Of a stretch of DNA of 64,000 nt, positions 20,847 through 30,135 are shown one piece after another. The DNA is from Agarivorans sp. Alg241-V36 (GTDB taxonomy: Bacteria > Pseudomonadota > Gammaproteobacteria > Enterobacterales > Celerinatantimonadaceae). The stretch lies in assembly GCF_900537085.1 (NCBI RefSeq), contig NZ_UNRE01000003.1, positions 263,808 through 327,807 of the forward strand. The letters run 5' to 3'. Made by a program: the position numbers and the translations under genes. Positions within the stretch are counted from its first letter, which is position 1, and the number at the start of each line of letters is the position of its first letter. The notes below the pieces were generated by a model. It saw only the letters and a program-made list of their open reading frames with translations. It did not search any database and was not told the DNA's origin.

Positions 20847-23729
20847 ATGCCCGTGAGTACTCGTTTAAAGTCTGCCTTACTAATTAACCTAATTTGCTTA
20901 TTGGTGGTAGCGAGTGTCACTGCCTTAGCCTTGCCTTTTCTGTATCAGCAGCAAAAAAACAATACCGAGAAGGAAGTAACAACCGCACTAAGTTTGTTTG
21001 AGATTAGTGCACGGCGCGCAGTAAATATTCAAAATAAACCAGTGTTAAAAGAGCTGGCCGAAGAGCTGTTAAAGTCACCCAGTGTTAACTATGTAAAAGT
21101 CACCGACCAAAGTAGTCGTAAAGTCATGGTGGAAGCCGGCACACCGCGCAAGAAGCAGCAAAATGATGGCAAACAAACCAACAAACTTGCTGCTCAAGTC
21201 GACAACCAACAACGACCATCTAGCCAAATTAATCCTATTGCTTGGGTTGAGATTGAATTCTCTAGCCCGAGTAGCGTTTACCAGTGGTTACTGCCACATC
21301 GTTTAGTGGCATTTAGATTGTTAGCAGGGATCTTGTTACTACAAATCGTACTTAGCGTATTTGTTAGTCGAATGTTTACCACTGCCTCAGCAAATCCAAC
21401 ACCAATCAAGCCGACGGTCAACAAACCAACTCCGCCAAAACAAGAACCTGTTATCTCTAGCTCGAAAACAGCGATTGAAATTACTAATGCCAAACTAAGC
21501 AAAGAGTTACAAACAGCCAAAGCCCAACACAAAAAAGACAAACATAAAGTAAAGCAGCTGGTTGAGTTATCAAACCGAGCCAATAGCTTGAAAAAAGCTT
21601 TGCTTGAGCATGCCAATAACGCTGCCTTTATCGTTGATGAACACAACCACGTTATTGGAGCCAGCACCATTGGGCGTAACTATTTAAACGTGAGCAAAGA
21701 CAAACTCATCAACATCAACTTGAACAAACACTACTCAGTGCCTAAGCAAAACGAAACTCAAGACGGTGAGTTTATGGAGTTATTGGTCTCTTACCCTGAG
21801 GAGTTTTGCTTATTAGTAAGAGCAAACAAAACCGGCAAAACTTACGCAGCTACTCACCTTGCCCTGCCCTTTAGTGAAGACAGCTTATATTTGGTAAGTA
21901 TTAACCCTATACGCCAGCAAGAACAGCTTACACAGCACAAACAAAGCCCTAAACACCTTTTACAGCAACTAATGCCAAGTGATTTATACACACCACTAAA
22001 AGCCGGTTGCTTAGATGCCTTAAACCAACTAAACAAAGCATCACTACTGGCACCTACAGAATATTCCATTAGAGAGCGCTTAGACGCACAGGTCCGTTTA
22101 AACACACTGCTACGCAGTTTGCCTTGGCAGCAACAACAAGACACCTGCATAAAGTGTAAATCAGAATCAGTACTTGAAATACTCGAGCAGCGACTTGCTC
22201 AGTTTTCTGCCCTTTTCCATGCTAAAAACTTACATTGGGCATTGGTGGTTAGCCCAGAGATTAGCCAACAATACATGCTAAACCGTGCTCATTTGGTTGC
22301 GATATTAGATTTACAGCTTTATTTAATCTCTTTGTATCCAAACAACAGCCAAGTGCTTATTCAGCTACAAGTTGAAAACCAACAATTAGTCTTTTCTGTG
22401 GATAGCGAAAACGCCGGCCAACTAAGCACTTTGCAACAATCAATCATCGCCCTCAGCGCGGCCTTAGTGAAACAGGTCAATGGGCGCCAACAGCAAAATC
22501 AAGATTCTTTAAGTCTTTGCCTAAATTATCAAGCGGTAGCATCCGATCAATTAGTAGAAAGCACTAGCGAAGATATGCAATATTTTGCGCTAGATTTTGC
22601 CGATGAGTTTTTCCAGCGTTGCCTCAGCATTCAGCTGCAACTTTTATCTGCCGAGGTCATAGACCTCACGCAACTAGACGAAGTAGCCGCTAAACACAGC
22701 GTAACGGTAATAAGCGATAAACCTGAGTTAACCCTCGAGTTAGAAGATCAAGGCATTAAGCTAAACGTGTTGCTGGTAGCGGAACAACTGCCTTCATCGG
22801 CACAGTATGACTCCTCTCTTAAACCACTGTTTTGCTTAAAGCCTCAACTATGTAGCTTTTTAATGGCTAGCTTCTTCCAGCAACATTCCAACACACAAGA
22901 GCAGCAAACTATTGAAGACCTTGCACAGGTTGCTATTGCCGCAGCAAGTGAAGATGAAGCAACCACGCCGAGCAGCTTTTCTATCGCTTCATTTAGCCAA
23001 TCTAAACACCGCTTTGAACACTTAAATACGCAGTTAGGCGACATCGCTTTAAAATGGCAGCATCGTGCTTGGCAAGAAGCATATAATCAGATTAAGAACC
23101 TCGGCACAGTGGATTACCTGTTGCTGGAAAGTAGCGAACTCACAACAGTACGAATTCAACAAATACAACAGTACAAACCCGAACTTCGCTTACTGCTATT
23201 GGTAAACAACGTTGAGGACTTAGATGTTACTCGCTTAGCCGGTTTACATTACTATTTGCTAAGCGAGTCTAATATTGAAAATGATATACGTGATGTATTG
23301 GTATTGAATCAGCACTTTGGACAGGCATTAGACGGCTTATGTGCAGATGAGCAGCTATTGTCATCCCATGCTATATCGGAATATAGCTTCCTTCGCTTAA
23401 TTGAAAATCTCAGCGGCTTGAGTCCGAGCGAGCCTAAGCCCAAATCGGATAAACAAACTAATGTATCGCCGGCAGAAAGTGGCAATGAACCTTATTTGCG
23501 AGCACTAGAAAGTGTATTCAGCATCGAAAACAAAAATCGCTGTTCTTTAATCGTGGAATTTGCCAAGCAGCAAAAATGGAAAGAGGCGCAGGAGCAAGTA
23601 CAACACCTCGCGTTTGGAGCCGAGAAATTTGCTTCGGATAAGCTAAACCAACAGGTAAGTGAACTTTCTGAAGCAGTATTTAAGCAGGATGAAACGGCCC
23701 TAACTAGCGCCCTAGCGCAGCTTAACTAA
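20847..23729 (+). CDS. Degenerate hybrid sensor kinase-like membrane protein
   Basis: This 960-residue protein has the layout of a BarA-like hybrid kinase with its motifs eroded. There is an N-terminal membrane helix (about 8-32), a short periplasmic region, a second helix (about 150-172), a coiled coil (about 205-250) and a PAS-like segment near LLEHANNAAFIVDEHNHVIG. A kinase-like region follows, in which I find no H-box histidine and no N, G1 or G2 boxes. Two receiver-like stretches lack the phosphorylatable aspartate set. A C-terminal helical bundle resembles an Hpt domain and has a histidine (about residue 920, VQHLAFGAEKF) at the expected place. It probably cannot phosphorylate itself; a scaffold or phosphotransfer role is possible. 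GTG start at 20853 and the upstream start at 20847 are both plausible. Confidence 0.65.
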   Translation: MPVSTRLKSALLINLICLLVVASVTALALPFLYQQQKNNTEKEVTTALSLFEISARRAVNIQNKPVLKELAEELLKSPSVNYVKVTDQSSRKVMVEAGTPRKKQQNDGKQTNKLAAQVDNQQRPSSQINPIAWVEIEFSSPSSVYQWLLPHRLVAFRLLAGILLLQIVLSVFVSRMFTTASANPTPIKPTVNKPTPPKQEPVISSSKTAIEITNAKLSKELQTAKAQHKKDKHKVKQLVELSNRANSLKKALLEHANNAAFIVDEHNHVIGASTIGRNYLNVSKDKLININLNKHYSVPKQNETQDGEFMELLVSYPEEFCLLVRANKTGKTYAATHLALPFSEDSLYLVSINPIRQQEQLTQHKQSPKHLLQQLMPSDLYTPLKAGCLDALNQLNKASLLAPTEYSIRERLDAQVRLNTLLRSLPWQQQQDTCIKCKSESVLEILEQRLAQFSALFHAKNLHWALVVSPEISQQYMLNRAHLVAILDLQLYLISLYPNNSQVLIQLQVENQQLVFSVDSENAGQLSTLQQSIIALSAALVKQVNGRQQQNQDSLSLCLNYQAVASDQLVESTSEDMQYFALDFADEFFQRCLSIQLQLLSAEVIDLTQLDEVAAKHSVTVISDKPELTLELEDQGIKLNVLLVAEQLPSSAQYDSSLKPLFCLKPQLCSFLMASFFQQHSNTQEQQTIEDLAQVAIAAASEDEATTPSSFSIASFSQSKHRFEHLNTQLGDIALKWQHRAWQEAYNQIKNLGTVDYLLLESSELTTVRIQQIQQYKPELRLLLLVNNVEDLDVTRLAGLHYYLLSESNIENDIRDVLVLNQHFGQALDGLCADEQLLSSHAISEYSFLRLIENLSGLSPSEPKPKSDKQTNVSPAESGNEPYLRALESVFSIENKNRCSLIVEFAKQQKWKEAQEQVQHLAFGAEKFASDKLNQQVSELSEAVFKQDETALTSALAQLN

Positions 23730-23752
23730 GCACTTTAACAAAGCTCAGACAA

Positions 23753-23785
23753 TAAAAAAGAGCAAGGCACTGCCTTGCTCTTTTG
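23753..23785. terminator. Bidirectional terminator between the kinase-like gene and purC
   Basis: GAGCAAGG (23760-23767) pairs with CCTTGCTC (23773-23780) around CACTG, flanked by A and T runs. It serves both convergent genes. Confidence 0.88.
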
Positions 23786-23800
23786 TTATGCCCTGTAGAT

Positions 23801-24907
23801 TTAATCTACGATTAAATCGTAGTCTTTACGAAGAATATCAATCACTTCTTGCTTAGGGTTATCACCAATGGTGATAGGTGCGCCAGTAATTTTCTCTGCA
23901 ATGCCGGTGTAAGTCTCAGAGATTTTCATTAAGACCTCAACGGGCAAGTTGTTGTCTCGCGCTAAGGCTTCGCGTTCAGGCATACGGTTTTTGTTTAACA
24001 GAATATCAGGATCTGGGAAGTAGCTAAGTAAAGTTTGGCGGAAATCTTCTTTAGAGTTTTCAACCACTTTACCTTCTCGGTAACTTGGACCGTCCCATAT
24101 ACGCGATGAGTCTGGCGTACCAACTTCGTCCATGTATATTAATTTGTCCTGCCCTTGAGCGTCGGTAACGTAGCCAAACTCAAATTTGGTATCAACAAAT
24201 ACTTGGTCAATGTCATTTAAGGCCTGGCTAATTACACCAAAACCTTGCTTAAGTAGGTTTTCGTACACATCGATATCGCTGGCGGATTTAAAGTTGAAAG
24301 CGGCGTAGTTGTCTTCAATGTTGTTGCGAGTGACATTTACGTCGTCTGCTTCTGGAACCCCAGGGATCCCTTTAAGAATGCCCTTAGTAGAGGGAGTAAT
24401 CAGAATCTCTGGTAATTTTTGGTCGCGCTGCAAACCTTCTGGTAAATCAATACCACAGAAATTACGTTCGCCTTTCTCATAAGCGCGCCACATTGAACCC
24501 GTAATGTATTGGCGACAAATAGCTTCAATCATTACTGGGCGCGCTTTTTGAACAATCCAAACAAAGGGATGTGGAATATCGAGAATGTGGCTATCGGCCA
24601 AGCCTTGTTCTTTAAACAGCTTAAACCAATGATTTGAAATTGCGTTAAGTGCAGCACCTTTACCAGGCACGCCTTTTAGCCCCTCTTCACCGTGCCAGAT
24701 GCAGTCAAAGGCTGAAATACGGTCGCTGATTACCATAATCGCTAATGGCGTGTCGGCAGCAACATCATAAGCTTTTTCTTTAATGAGTCGTTTACTATCG
24801 GCTTCGGTTAGCCAATATACCGAGCGAACTTTACCGCTATGAACGGGCGCGTCGGTGCGAATGGGTAAATCGTTATTCACTGCTAATACTTTATCAGCAA
24901 GACTCAT
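23801..24907 (-). CDS. purC: SAICAR synthase (phosphoribosylaminoimidazole-succinocarboxamide synthase), long form
   Basis: Condenses CAIR with aspartate using ATP in purine synthesis. The 368-residue length matches the long form found in Vibrio and relatives, not the 237-residue E. coli enzyme. Key segments are [10 protein letters not shown] near the start, [12 protein letters not shown] and [13 protein letters not shown], which holds ATP- and metal-binding residues. The ATG at 24907 is preceded by AGGAC and gives [11 protein letters not shown]; the frame runs 14 codons further upstream. The gene is monocistronic. Confidence 0.94.
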   Translation of the reverse strand: MSLADKVLAVNNDLPIRTDAPVHSGKVRSVYWLTEADSKRLIKEKAYDVAADTPLAIMVISDRISAFDCIWHGEEGLKGVPGKGAALNAISNHWFKLFKEQGLADSHILDIPHPFVWIVQKARPVMIEAICRQYITGSMWRAYEKGERNFCGIDLPEGLQRDQKLPEILITPSTKGILKGIPGVPEADDVNVTRNNIEDNYAAFNFKSASDIDVYENLLKQGFGVISQALNDIDQVFVDTKFEFGYVTDAQGQDKLIYMDEVGTPDSSRIWDGPSYREGKVVENSKEDFRQTLLSYFPDPDILLNKNRMPEREALARDNNLPVEVLMKISETYTGIAEKITGAPITIGDNPKQEVIDILRKDYDLIVD

Positions 24908-25112
24908 GGTAAACAGTCCTCTATTTAAGAGCGAAAAATCAACGAACAAGCTCGCTTACACACTGATTTTTACGGGGAACATTAATTTGCTGAAGGATTT
25001 TACCAGAAAGCTCGCTAACTGCTAGCGATTAGCGAGCTCTAAAGCACTTTCATTCGCAGATAAACATTTACCAAGCTTAACTAAACAATGAATAGAATTT
25101 GCTTAACAGTTA

Positions 25113-26258
25113 CTACTCGTCAAAATACCAAAAACCCGCATTGAGTAATTCTAAAAGCCAATCAAGCTGATGTTTATCTTCGTTAAAAGCTCGCAGGGAA
25201 TGAGCGTCTATTGCCACACTATCACACATATTCTTTGCTAAAGCCCATGAACAATTAGGCACCGCATAGCTTTGGCCATCTACAAACAATTCGTAGGGCA
25301 ATACATCAAGATATAAGGCTTTAATCCCTGCAGTACGTTTTAACTCAGCGCCCTGCTCCATAAGCTCATGTAAATCACTCATGGTTAATTCATCTTCGCT
25401 GCCATTCAGTACCACAATGTCTGAGCTATGCGATGAATCACTTAAATACTCCCCTAAAAAATGAGCGCTGGCTTGCGGAGAATTGAGCAAGGATTGCATC
25501 AATTTATTCAAAGCTAGAGTGTCATTTTCTGCCACTCGGCCAAACTCAGTAGTGGCTTGTCGGTGAGGATCGGCAAAACGTTGCGAACTAGTATCGTGTT
25601 GTAATAGGTAATCGGCAAAACCAGTGACTAAGTCTTTAGCATTAGGAGCCCTAAAGCCTACCGAGTAATTCATTGACGGCTCTATAGCGTAGCCCTCATG
25701 CGGACAGCCAGGCGGGATATACAGCACATCACCACTTTCTAGAACCACGTCAATTTCGGCGACAAAGTCCTCGCAGTGTTTTAGCTTATCGTGAGAGGCA
25801 AATTCCTTAAGAATTTGCTTTTGCCCTACCCGCCAGTGTCGCTTGCCCTCGCCTTGAATAATGAATACACAATATTGATCGATATGCGGACCCACACCGC
25901 CTTTAGGCGTAGAGTAAGAAATCATTACATCGTCAAACCGCCAGTTTGGAATAAACTGAAAAGCCGCAGCTAGCTTCGCTACTTCGCTATGCCAATGGTC
26001 TACTCCTTGTACCAACAAAGAGCTCTGTGATTCGCCCAATAAGGCAAAATCTTCAAAAGGACCAAGGTGGGCTTCCCATTGCTGGTCTACACATCTCACA
26101 AGACGGCTTTGAATATCCGCCTCCATAGCTAAGCCAGCGAGCTCTTCGGGGCTTAGCGGATCAACAAAATCATGCATGCCTTGTTTTAACAAACAGGGAC
26201 GTTGTTGCCAGTAATTAGCCATGAAATCTTGTTGGTCAAATGCGGTTTGATATGTCAT
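25113..26258 (-). CDS. roxA: Ribosomal protein uL16 arginine hydroxylase, RoxA/YcfD type
   Basis: A JmjC-fold Fe(II)/2-oxoglutarate oxygenase that hydroxylates an arginine of ribosomal protein uL16 in E. coli. The iron facial triad is visible as HxD in GVGPHIDQYCVF and a distal histidine in IPPGCPHEGYA. The lysine/arginine for 2-oxoglutarate is likely in KRHWRV. Length is 381 residues, like YcfD (373), with the winged-helix C-terminal part present. The start at 26258 follows AAGGTGAG; 26 further codons upstream are in frame but do not look like protein. Divergent from the J-domain gene. Confidence 0.9.
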   Translation of the reverse strand: MTYQTAFDQQDFMANYWQQRPCLLKQGMHDFVDPLSPEELAGLAMEADIQSRLVRCVDQQWEAHLGPFEDFALLGESQSSLLVQGVDHWHSEVAKLAAAFQFIPNWRFDDVMISYSTPKGGVGPHIDQYCVFIIQGEGKRHWRVGQKQILKEFASHDKLKHCEDFVAEIDVVLESGDVLYIPPGCPHEGYAIEPSMNYSVGFRAPNAKDLVTGFADYLLQHDTSSQRFADPHRQATTEFGRVAENDTLALNKLMQSLLNSPQASAHFLGEYLSDSSHSSDIVVLNGSEDELTMSDLHELMEQGAELKRTAGIKALYLDVLPYELFVDGQSYAVPNCSWALAKNMCDSVAIDAHSLRAFNEDKHQLDWLLELLNAGFWYFDE

Positions 26259-26404
26259 ACAGCTCACCTTTTGTAGTATCGGCAAAGTGTAACTGATTTC
26301 CCGACAGGCTTTTAGCCAAACCCTCGCTTTATTCAAAGGACAAAACGCTAAAAACTTTGTATGCTTAAGCCAGCTAACAGGGATCGTAAACCTTACACAA
26401 AAAC

Positions 26405-27313
26405 ATGACTACGCACTTTCAATTATTTGATCTTCCGGAAAATGCCACCGAAGAGCAAATAAAAAACCGCTACAAACAACTCGCCAGCCGCTGCCACCCC
26501 GACAAGGGCGGTTCAGCCCAATTGATGATTTTGATTAAAAACAGTTATCAAAAATTGTTATTGGGTGAAGGGGCAATTGCTATTGAGCAATCTTTGGATG
26601 ACTCCAATAAGCAAGTACTCGCCTTAAAGAAAACCATTCATCAGCAACAATTTTATATTCAAAAACTAAGCGTAGCAATTGCCAAACAAGCACAGATAAA
26701 AGAAACCAAGCGACTACAAAAGATAGTAATGCCAGCGCTCGTTGGCGTGTTAGCGGTAATCGTGATTGTTTTAAGTAATGGCTGGTATCAGTCTAATCAG
26801 CAATTAATCAAGGCCGCTAATCAGTTAACTGCGGCCGAAAAAAGCAGCAAAAAGCCTGCTAAACCAATTGTGCCAGCGCTGAGCCAAGAGAACTTGGCCA
26901 AAACTTGGGAACTAAAACAAAAGCTTCGCTTAAGCAGTGCCCGGCAACAATACCTTGAGGATGATTTGGATATGAGTTTGTCGCTGATTCGCGTCTTATT
27001 GAACCAACTTTCAGCTAAAGACTTGAATCAAGCTCAGCAGCAGTTCTTGTTACAGCAAGATATAGAAATGCCTAGGTTAATCGATAATGAAGAGCTTATT
27101 GAGAAAGGCACTACTTATGAAAACGTTATTGATGTAAACCCAGTTGATGTAAACGCCGTCGATGAAAAAACCACTGAAGCTCAAAAAGCAGAAGGACAAC
27201 TGGGGGAAGATAGTGCTATTGGTAAACATCCATATTCGGTTTTTCTAGAAAACCTGCATGAGACAGACTTTATAGACTCGGAAGTTAGCGCCGCTGGGAC
27301 ACCAGCTAATTAG
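26405..27313 (+). CDS. Membrane-anchored J-domain protein
   Basis: An N-terminal J-domain (residues about 4-55) contains the HPD tripeptide in CHPDKGGSAQ, which stimulates Hsp70 ATPase activity. A coiled-coil-prone stretch follows, then one membrane helix (about 108-124, MPALVGVLAVIVIVLSNGW). The remainder is glutamine- and charge-rich with no zinc-finger or substrate-binding domains of DnaJ type. It would present DnaK to something at the inner membrane; the client is unknown. The last 8 bases overlap the end of a small convergent gene. The start is the first ATG after the divergent roxA promoter region. Confidence 0.82.
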   Translation: MTTHFQLFDLPENATEEQIKNRYKQLASRCHPDKGGSAQLMILIKNSYQKLLLGEGAIAIEQSLDDSNKQVLALKKTIHQQQFYIQKLSVAIAKQAQIKETKRLQKIVMPALVGVLAVIVIVLSNGWYQSNQQLIKAANQLTAAEKSSKKPAKPIVPALSQENLAKTWELKQKLRLSSARQQYLEDDLDMSLSLIRVLLNQLSAKDLNQAQQQFLLQQDIEMPRLIDNEELIEKGTTYENVIDVNPVDVNAVDEKTTEAQKAEGQLGEDSAIGKHPYSVFLENLHETDFIDSEVSAAGTPAN

Positions 27314-27509
27314 AAAGAAAAGCTTTTAACTCACTTTTTGCTTGTTCGTTATGCTCTTTAATAGCGGCAATTTGTTCCAGCAAACGGGTCTTTTTATCTC
27401 CACTGGGCAGCTTGGCGCACAGTTCGTTTAGGCGTGCTAGTGGGTCTAATAATTGATCGAATTGCTGGTTAATCTGTTCCATTTTCTCTGTCTCTGTTAA
27501 AACCGCCAT
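27306..27509 (-). CDS. Small coiled-coil protein of unknown function
   Basis: I do not recognise this 67-residue protein. It is almost entirely helical, with heptad-like spacing of leucine and isoleucine (for example LLDPLARLNELCAKL), and is rich in lysine and glutamate. It may start at the second ATG (27482), which gives 58 residues. It converges on the J-domain gene with an 8-base overlap and is divergent from miaE. Composition looks like real coding sequence, but no function is suggested. Confidence 0.55.
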   Translation of the reverse strand: MAVLTETEKMEQINQQFDQLLDPLARLNELCAKLPSGDKKTRLLEQIAAIKEHNEQAKSELKAFLSN

Positions 27510-27587
27510 TAAGCCTACGGATCAAGTACTTGAAAACAAGACTCCAAATGGGTGAAACTTCATTAACTTGAAGTAAACACGCTATTT

Positions 27588-28532
27588 TTGCCAATGCCAT
27601 ACTCTGCCTTACTCGAACCCGTTAACAATTTTTTGCACTGCCCTACGCCCAAACAATGGCTAGAGGAAGCAAAACAGCCCGCTAGCTTAAGCATTTTGTT
27701 AGTTGATCACGCTAATGCTGAGTGGAAAGCAGCTGCCACTGCCAGCAAACTTCTACTCAAATACGCAGGTACTAATCAGCCAGTGATTCAACAAGAGATA
27801 AAAGCCCTGTTAGCGCCTTATGAATTCATTATTTTTAGAGCGGGTCGTTGGTCTGTGCCGGTTTTTATGGACTGGTTCTTTCCTTTAGGTGCAAATAATG
27901 CTGATGAAAAACAACATGGTACTGCCAGCGCAACACTGAGCTTGATGCAGCGATGCAAGTTTGACCCAGAGTTATTGGCAGAACTAAGTAAACAATTAAG
28001 TGCTCACAGCTATAACGCAGAGCCACAAGCATCAACATTAAGCGCCAAAGCAGAATCAAGAAAACAAGGGCAACTCTCCGATTTTCAAGCAGCATTGATT
28101 GAAAAAATGAGGCTGCTAATTAAAGAAGAACTACATCACTTTGAGCAGGTGTTTTCTATCATGCATCAATTTGGAATTGGCTATAAAAACCTCCCAGCAG
28201 GTGGCTACGCTAAAGGCTTAATGTCGCAAGTTCGTCATTTTGAACCACAAGCCTTAGCCGACAAACTGATTGTTGGCGCATACATTGAAGCTCGCTCCTG
28301 TGAACGTTTCGCCATGCTCGCGCCGTTTTTACCCGAAACCATCGGTCAATTCTACATTTCTTTATTACGCTCAGAAGCCCGCCATTATCAGGATTATTTG
28401 AGCTTAGCGAATATGATCATTGACGAAAAAGAGCTACAACAAAGGCTAAGCATAATTGGCCAACATGAAGCAGAACTAATTTCTCAACAAGATGACGTTT
28501 TTCGTTTTCACAGTGGAATACCCTTGAGCTAG
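27588..28532 (+). CDS. miaE: tRNA-(ms2io6A37) hydroxylase MiaE
   Basis: Diiron enzyme that hydroxylates the isopentenyl group of ms2i6A37 in tRNA. The diiron ligands are visible: LLVDHANAEWKAA, KEELHHFEQV, YIEARSCERFA and SEARHYQDYL. Ends match Salmonella MiaE closely (start FLHCPTPKQW, end DVFRFHSGIPLS). At 314 residues it is about 45 longer than Salmonella MiaE, owing to an insertion between residues about 99 and 165 that is low in conserved positions. First ATG is 27588; a second at 27594 is possible. Confidence 0.9.
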   Translation: MPMPYSALLEPVNNFLHCPTPKQWLEEAKQPASLSILLVDHANAEWKAAATASKLLLKYAGTNQPVIQQEIKALLAPYEFIIFRAGRWSVPVFMDWFFPLGANNADEKQHGTASATLSLMQRCKFDPELLAELSKQLSAHSYNAEPQASTLSAKAESRKQGQLSDFQAALIEKMRLLIKEELHHFEQVFSIMHQFGIGYKNLPAGGYAKGLMSQVRHFEPQALADKLIVGAYIEARSCERFAMLAPFLPETIGQFYISLLRSEARHYQDYLSLANMIIDEKELQQRLSIIGQHEAELISQQDDVFRFHSGIPLS

Positions 28533-28616
28533 TATAATTAATGTAGAAAGGGTTGATCACACTAGCAATAAACCACGTAGTTATTTGGAAGTTAATCAGA
28601 TTGGATAAGGTGAACT

Positions 28617-29189
28617 ATGCGCTTACCCTTGTTTCCATTAGAGCTTTTTGTTTTGCCCGGAGGGCTGAGCAAATTACGAATATTTGAACCACGTTATTTG
28701 CGTTTGGTTTCTATAGCCAGTGAAGAAGCTAAAGGCTTTGTACTATGCCAACCACTCGCGGAAGATAATACAGAGTTCAACATAGGCGTTCATTGCCAAA
28801 TAGAAGATTTTGAGCAGCTTGAAGACGGTATGCTTGGCATTACCATACGCGGTATAAAACGCGTAGACCTAAGTGATACCAGCCAAGCTGATGATAAGCT
28901 TTATAGCGCTTTTGCCCAAGCTAAACCCAATTGGCAACTCGAAGAAGCCCCCGCCGTTGAGGACGACCTAAGTGAAAAGCTGCAGCAAGTATTAATTCAG
29001 CACGAGCTCTACGAGCAGCATCCAGACTTTTTCGCTTATGATGATGAATATTGGGTAGTTTTACGTTGGTTAGAGCTATTGCCATTCTCTAGCAAAGCTA
29101 AAAATCAAATCCTTTATGAAGATGATTTTTCAACTCTAGATAACTTAGTTCATCAGTTAGTGTCTGAAATAACAATAGGCCATAGGTAG
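28617..29189 (+). CDS. Lon N-terminal (LON substrate-binding) domain protein
   Basis: The 190-residue protein consists of a PUA-like LON substrate-binding domain with no ATPase or protease part. The start MRLPLFPLELFVLPGGLSKL and RIFEPRYLRLV are characteristic of such stand-alone proteins. Role is unknown; it may bind peptides or act with a protease in trans. Ribosome-binding site AAGG lies 8 bases before the ATG at 28617. Upstream gap to miaE is 84 bases. Confidence 0.85.
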   Translation: MRLPLFPLELFVLPGGLSKLRIFEPRYLRLVSIASEEAKGFVLCQPLAEDNTEFNIGVHCQIEDFEQLEDGMLGITIRGIKRVDLSDTSQADDKLYSAFAQAKPNWQLEEAPAVEDDLSEKLQQVLIQHELYEQHPDFFAYDDEYWVVLRWLELLPFSSKAKNQILYEDDFSTLDNLVHQLVSEITIGHR

Positions 29190-29485
29190 CTGATATAAAA
29201 AGTGATTATCAAGTAAGCGGTTTATCTTAATTGATATTTAATTATTAGCATTAAAAACTTATATTTAACTAAAAAATGTCATATTTATCGCAATATGCGA
29301 ACTTTTACACAGTCTTGTAATCAAAAGTGCTTTAAGATGGCTAAGTCATGGATGATGAGAAGAAGTAATGGCTTCGCATTGGTAACTGAATCCAATATGC
29401 TATTACCCTAATAACCTTGGAACAATAAATATCTAGTAGTTAGTGAGTGAGAGATCTGCGACCCTTACTCTCTTAAAGGTGATTC

Positions 29486-29713
29486 ATGAGATATAAAGCA
29501 AAAATAAGCGCAGCAATTACACAAGCACTTCCGCTAGTCCAATCTGCCACCGCCGATGAAGCCGTATTATGGAACATCGAGAAAGAACGAGACATGCTCT
29601 GCATGGAGTTCACCTCAAATATGAGCTTCGAAAGTTTAGAGGCTGGATTTAAACAAGCAGCTGAGAAACTAGGCATTACCTGCCCTATTAGTCTCTTAAA
29701 ACTACGCCGCTAG
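29486..29713 (+). CDS. Small protein of unknown function
   Basis: I do not recognise this 75-residue protein. It has no membrane segment. The good ribosome-binding site AAAGGTG just before the ATG and the following DUF6482-like gene in the same direction support it. The 296 bases upstream (29190-29485) are AT-rich and hold no gene; they probably contain its promoter. Confidence 0.65.
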   Translation: MRYKAKISAAITQALPLVQSATADEAVLWNIEKERDMLCMEFTSNMSFESLEAGFKQAAEKLGITCPISLLKLRR

Positions 29714-29829
29714 TTTATAAGACAGTGGGGGCGGTTTTCCTCCCCCAACTTCTTTCCACTAATTTTTATTTCTTTGTCATCTACTCGCTAGTTTGTTGCG
29801 TATTAAATACACAAGCTAAGGAGGCTGAT

Positions 29830-30075
29830 ATGGATCTGATCATTAATTCTCATGAAGGCGACATCTACCTAGTCAACGAGCAACAACACAACTTTCAACG
29901 GGTACTTTGTGATAGCAATCACCACCCTCTCAGGTTCGCCAGTATTTCTAGCATAAAACAACATTATCAAGAACAGGCCATCGATAAAGTTTGGCTAGTT
30001 CAGCACTCCGCCTATGACGAAATGTGCGGCTTACAAAGCGCAAACCAGCCAATGAAAATGCCTTTGAGCTGGTAA
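29830..30075 (+). CDS. DUF6482-like small protein
   Basis: 81 residues, cytoplasmic, no membrane segment. The pattern MDLIINSHEGDIYLV, then KVWLVQHSAYDEMCGL near the C-terminus, is what I recall of the DUF6482 family of Vibrio and Shewanella; function unknown. The start at 29830 is set by a strong ribosome-binding site (AAGGAGG at 29818-29824). The frame is open 35 codons further upstream, but that part reads as a non-coding leader. Converges on msrA with a terminator between. Confidence 0.7.
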   Translation: MDLIINSHEGDIYLVNEQQHNFQRVLCDSNHHPLRFASISSIKQHYQEQAIDKVWLVQHSAYDEMCGLQSANQPMKMPLSW

Positions 30076-30103
30076 ATACCAATACAACCATTTAGCCAAG
30101 CAA

Positions 30104-30132
30104 TAAAAAAGCAGCCATTCGGCTGCTTTTTC
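30104..30132. terminator. Bidirectional terminator before msrA
   Basis: AGCAGCC (30110-30116), loop ATTC, GGCTGCT (30121-30127), with A and T runs on the two sides. Confidence 0.88.
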
Positions 30133-30135
30133 CAT

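Noticed and set aside
29190-29485. A tRNA or small RNA in the AT-rich gap before the 75-residue gene.
   Set aside because: I found no cloverleaf pairing, no CCA end and no clear terminator hairpin.
29725-29829. N-terminal extension of the DUF6482-like protein with a hydrophobic stretch resembling a signal peptide.
   Set aside because: The AAGGAGG site directly before the ATG at 29830 and the normal family length favour the short form.
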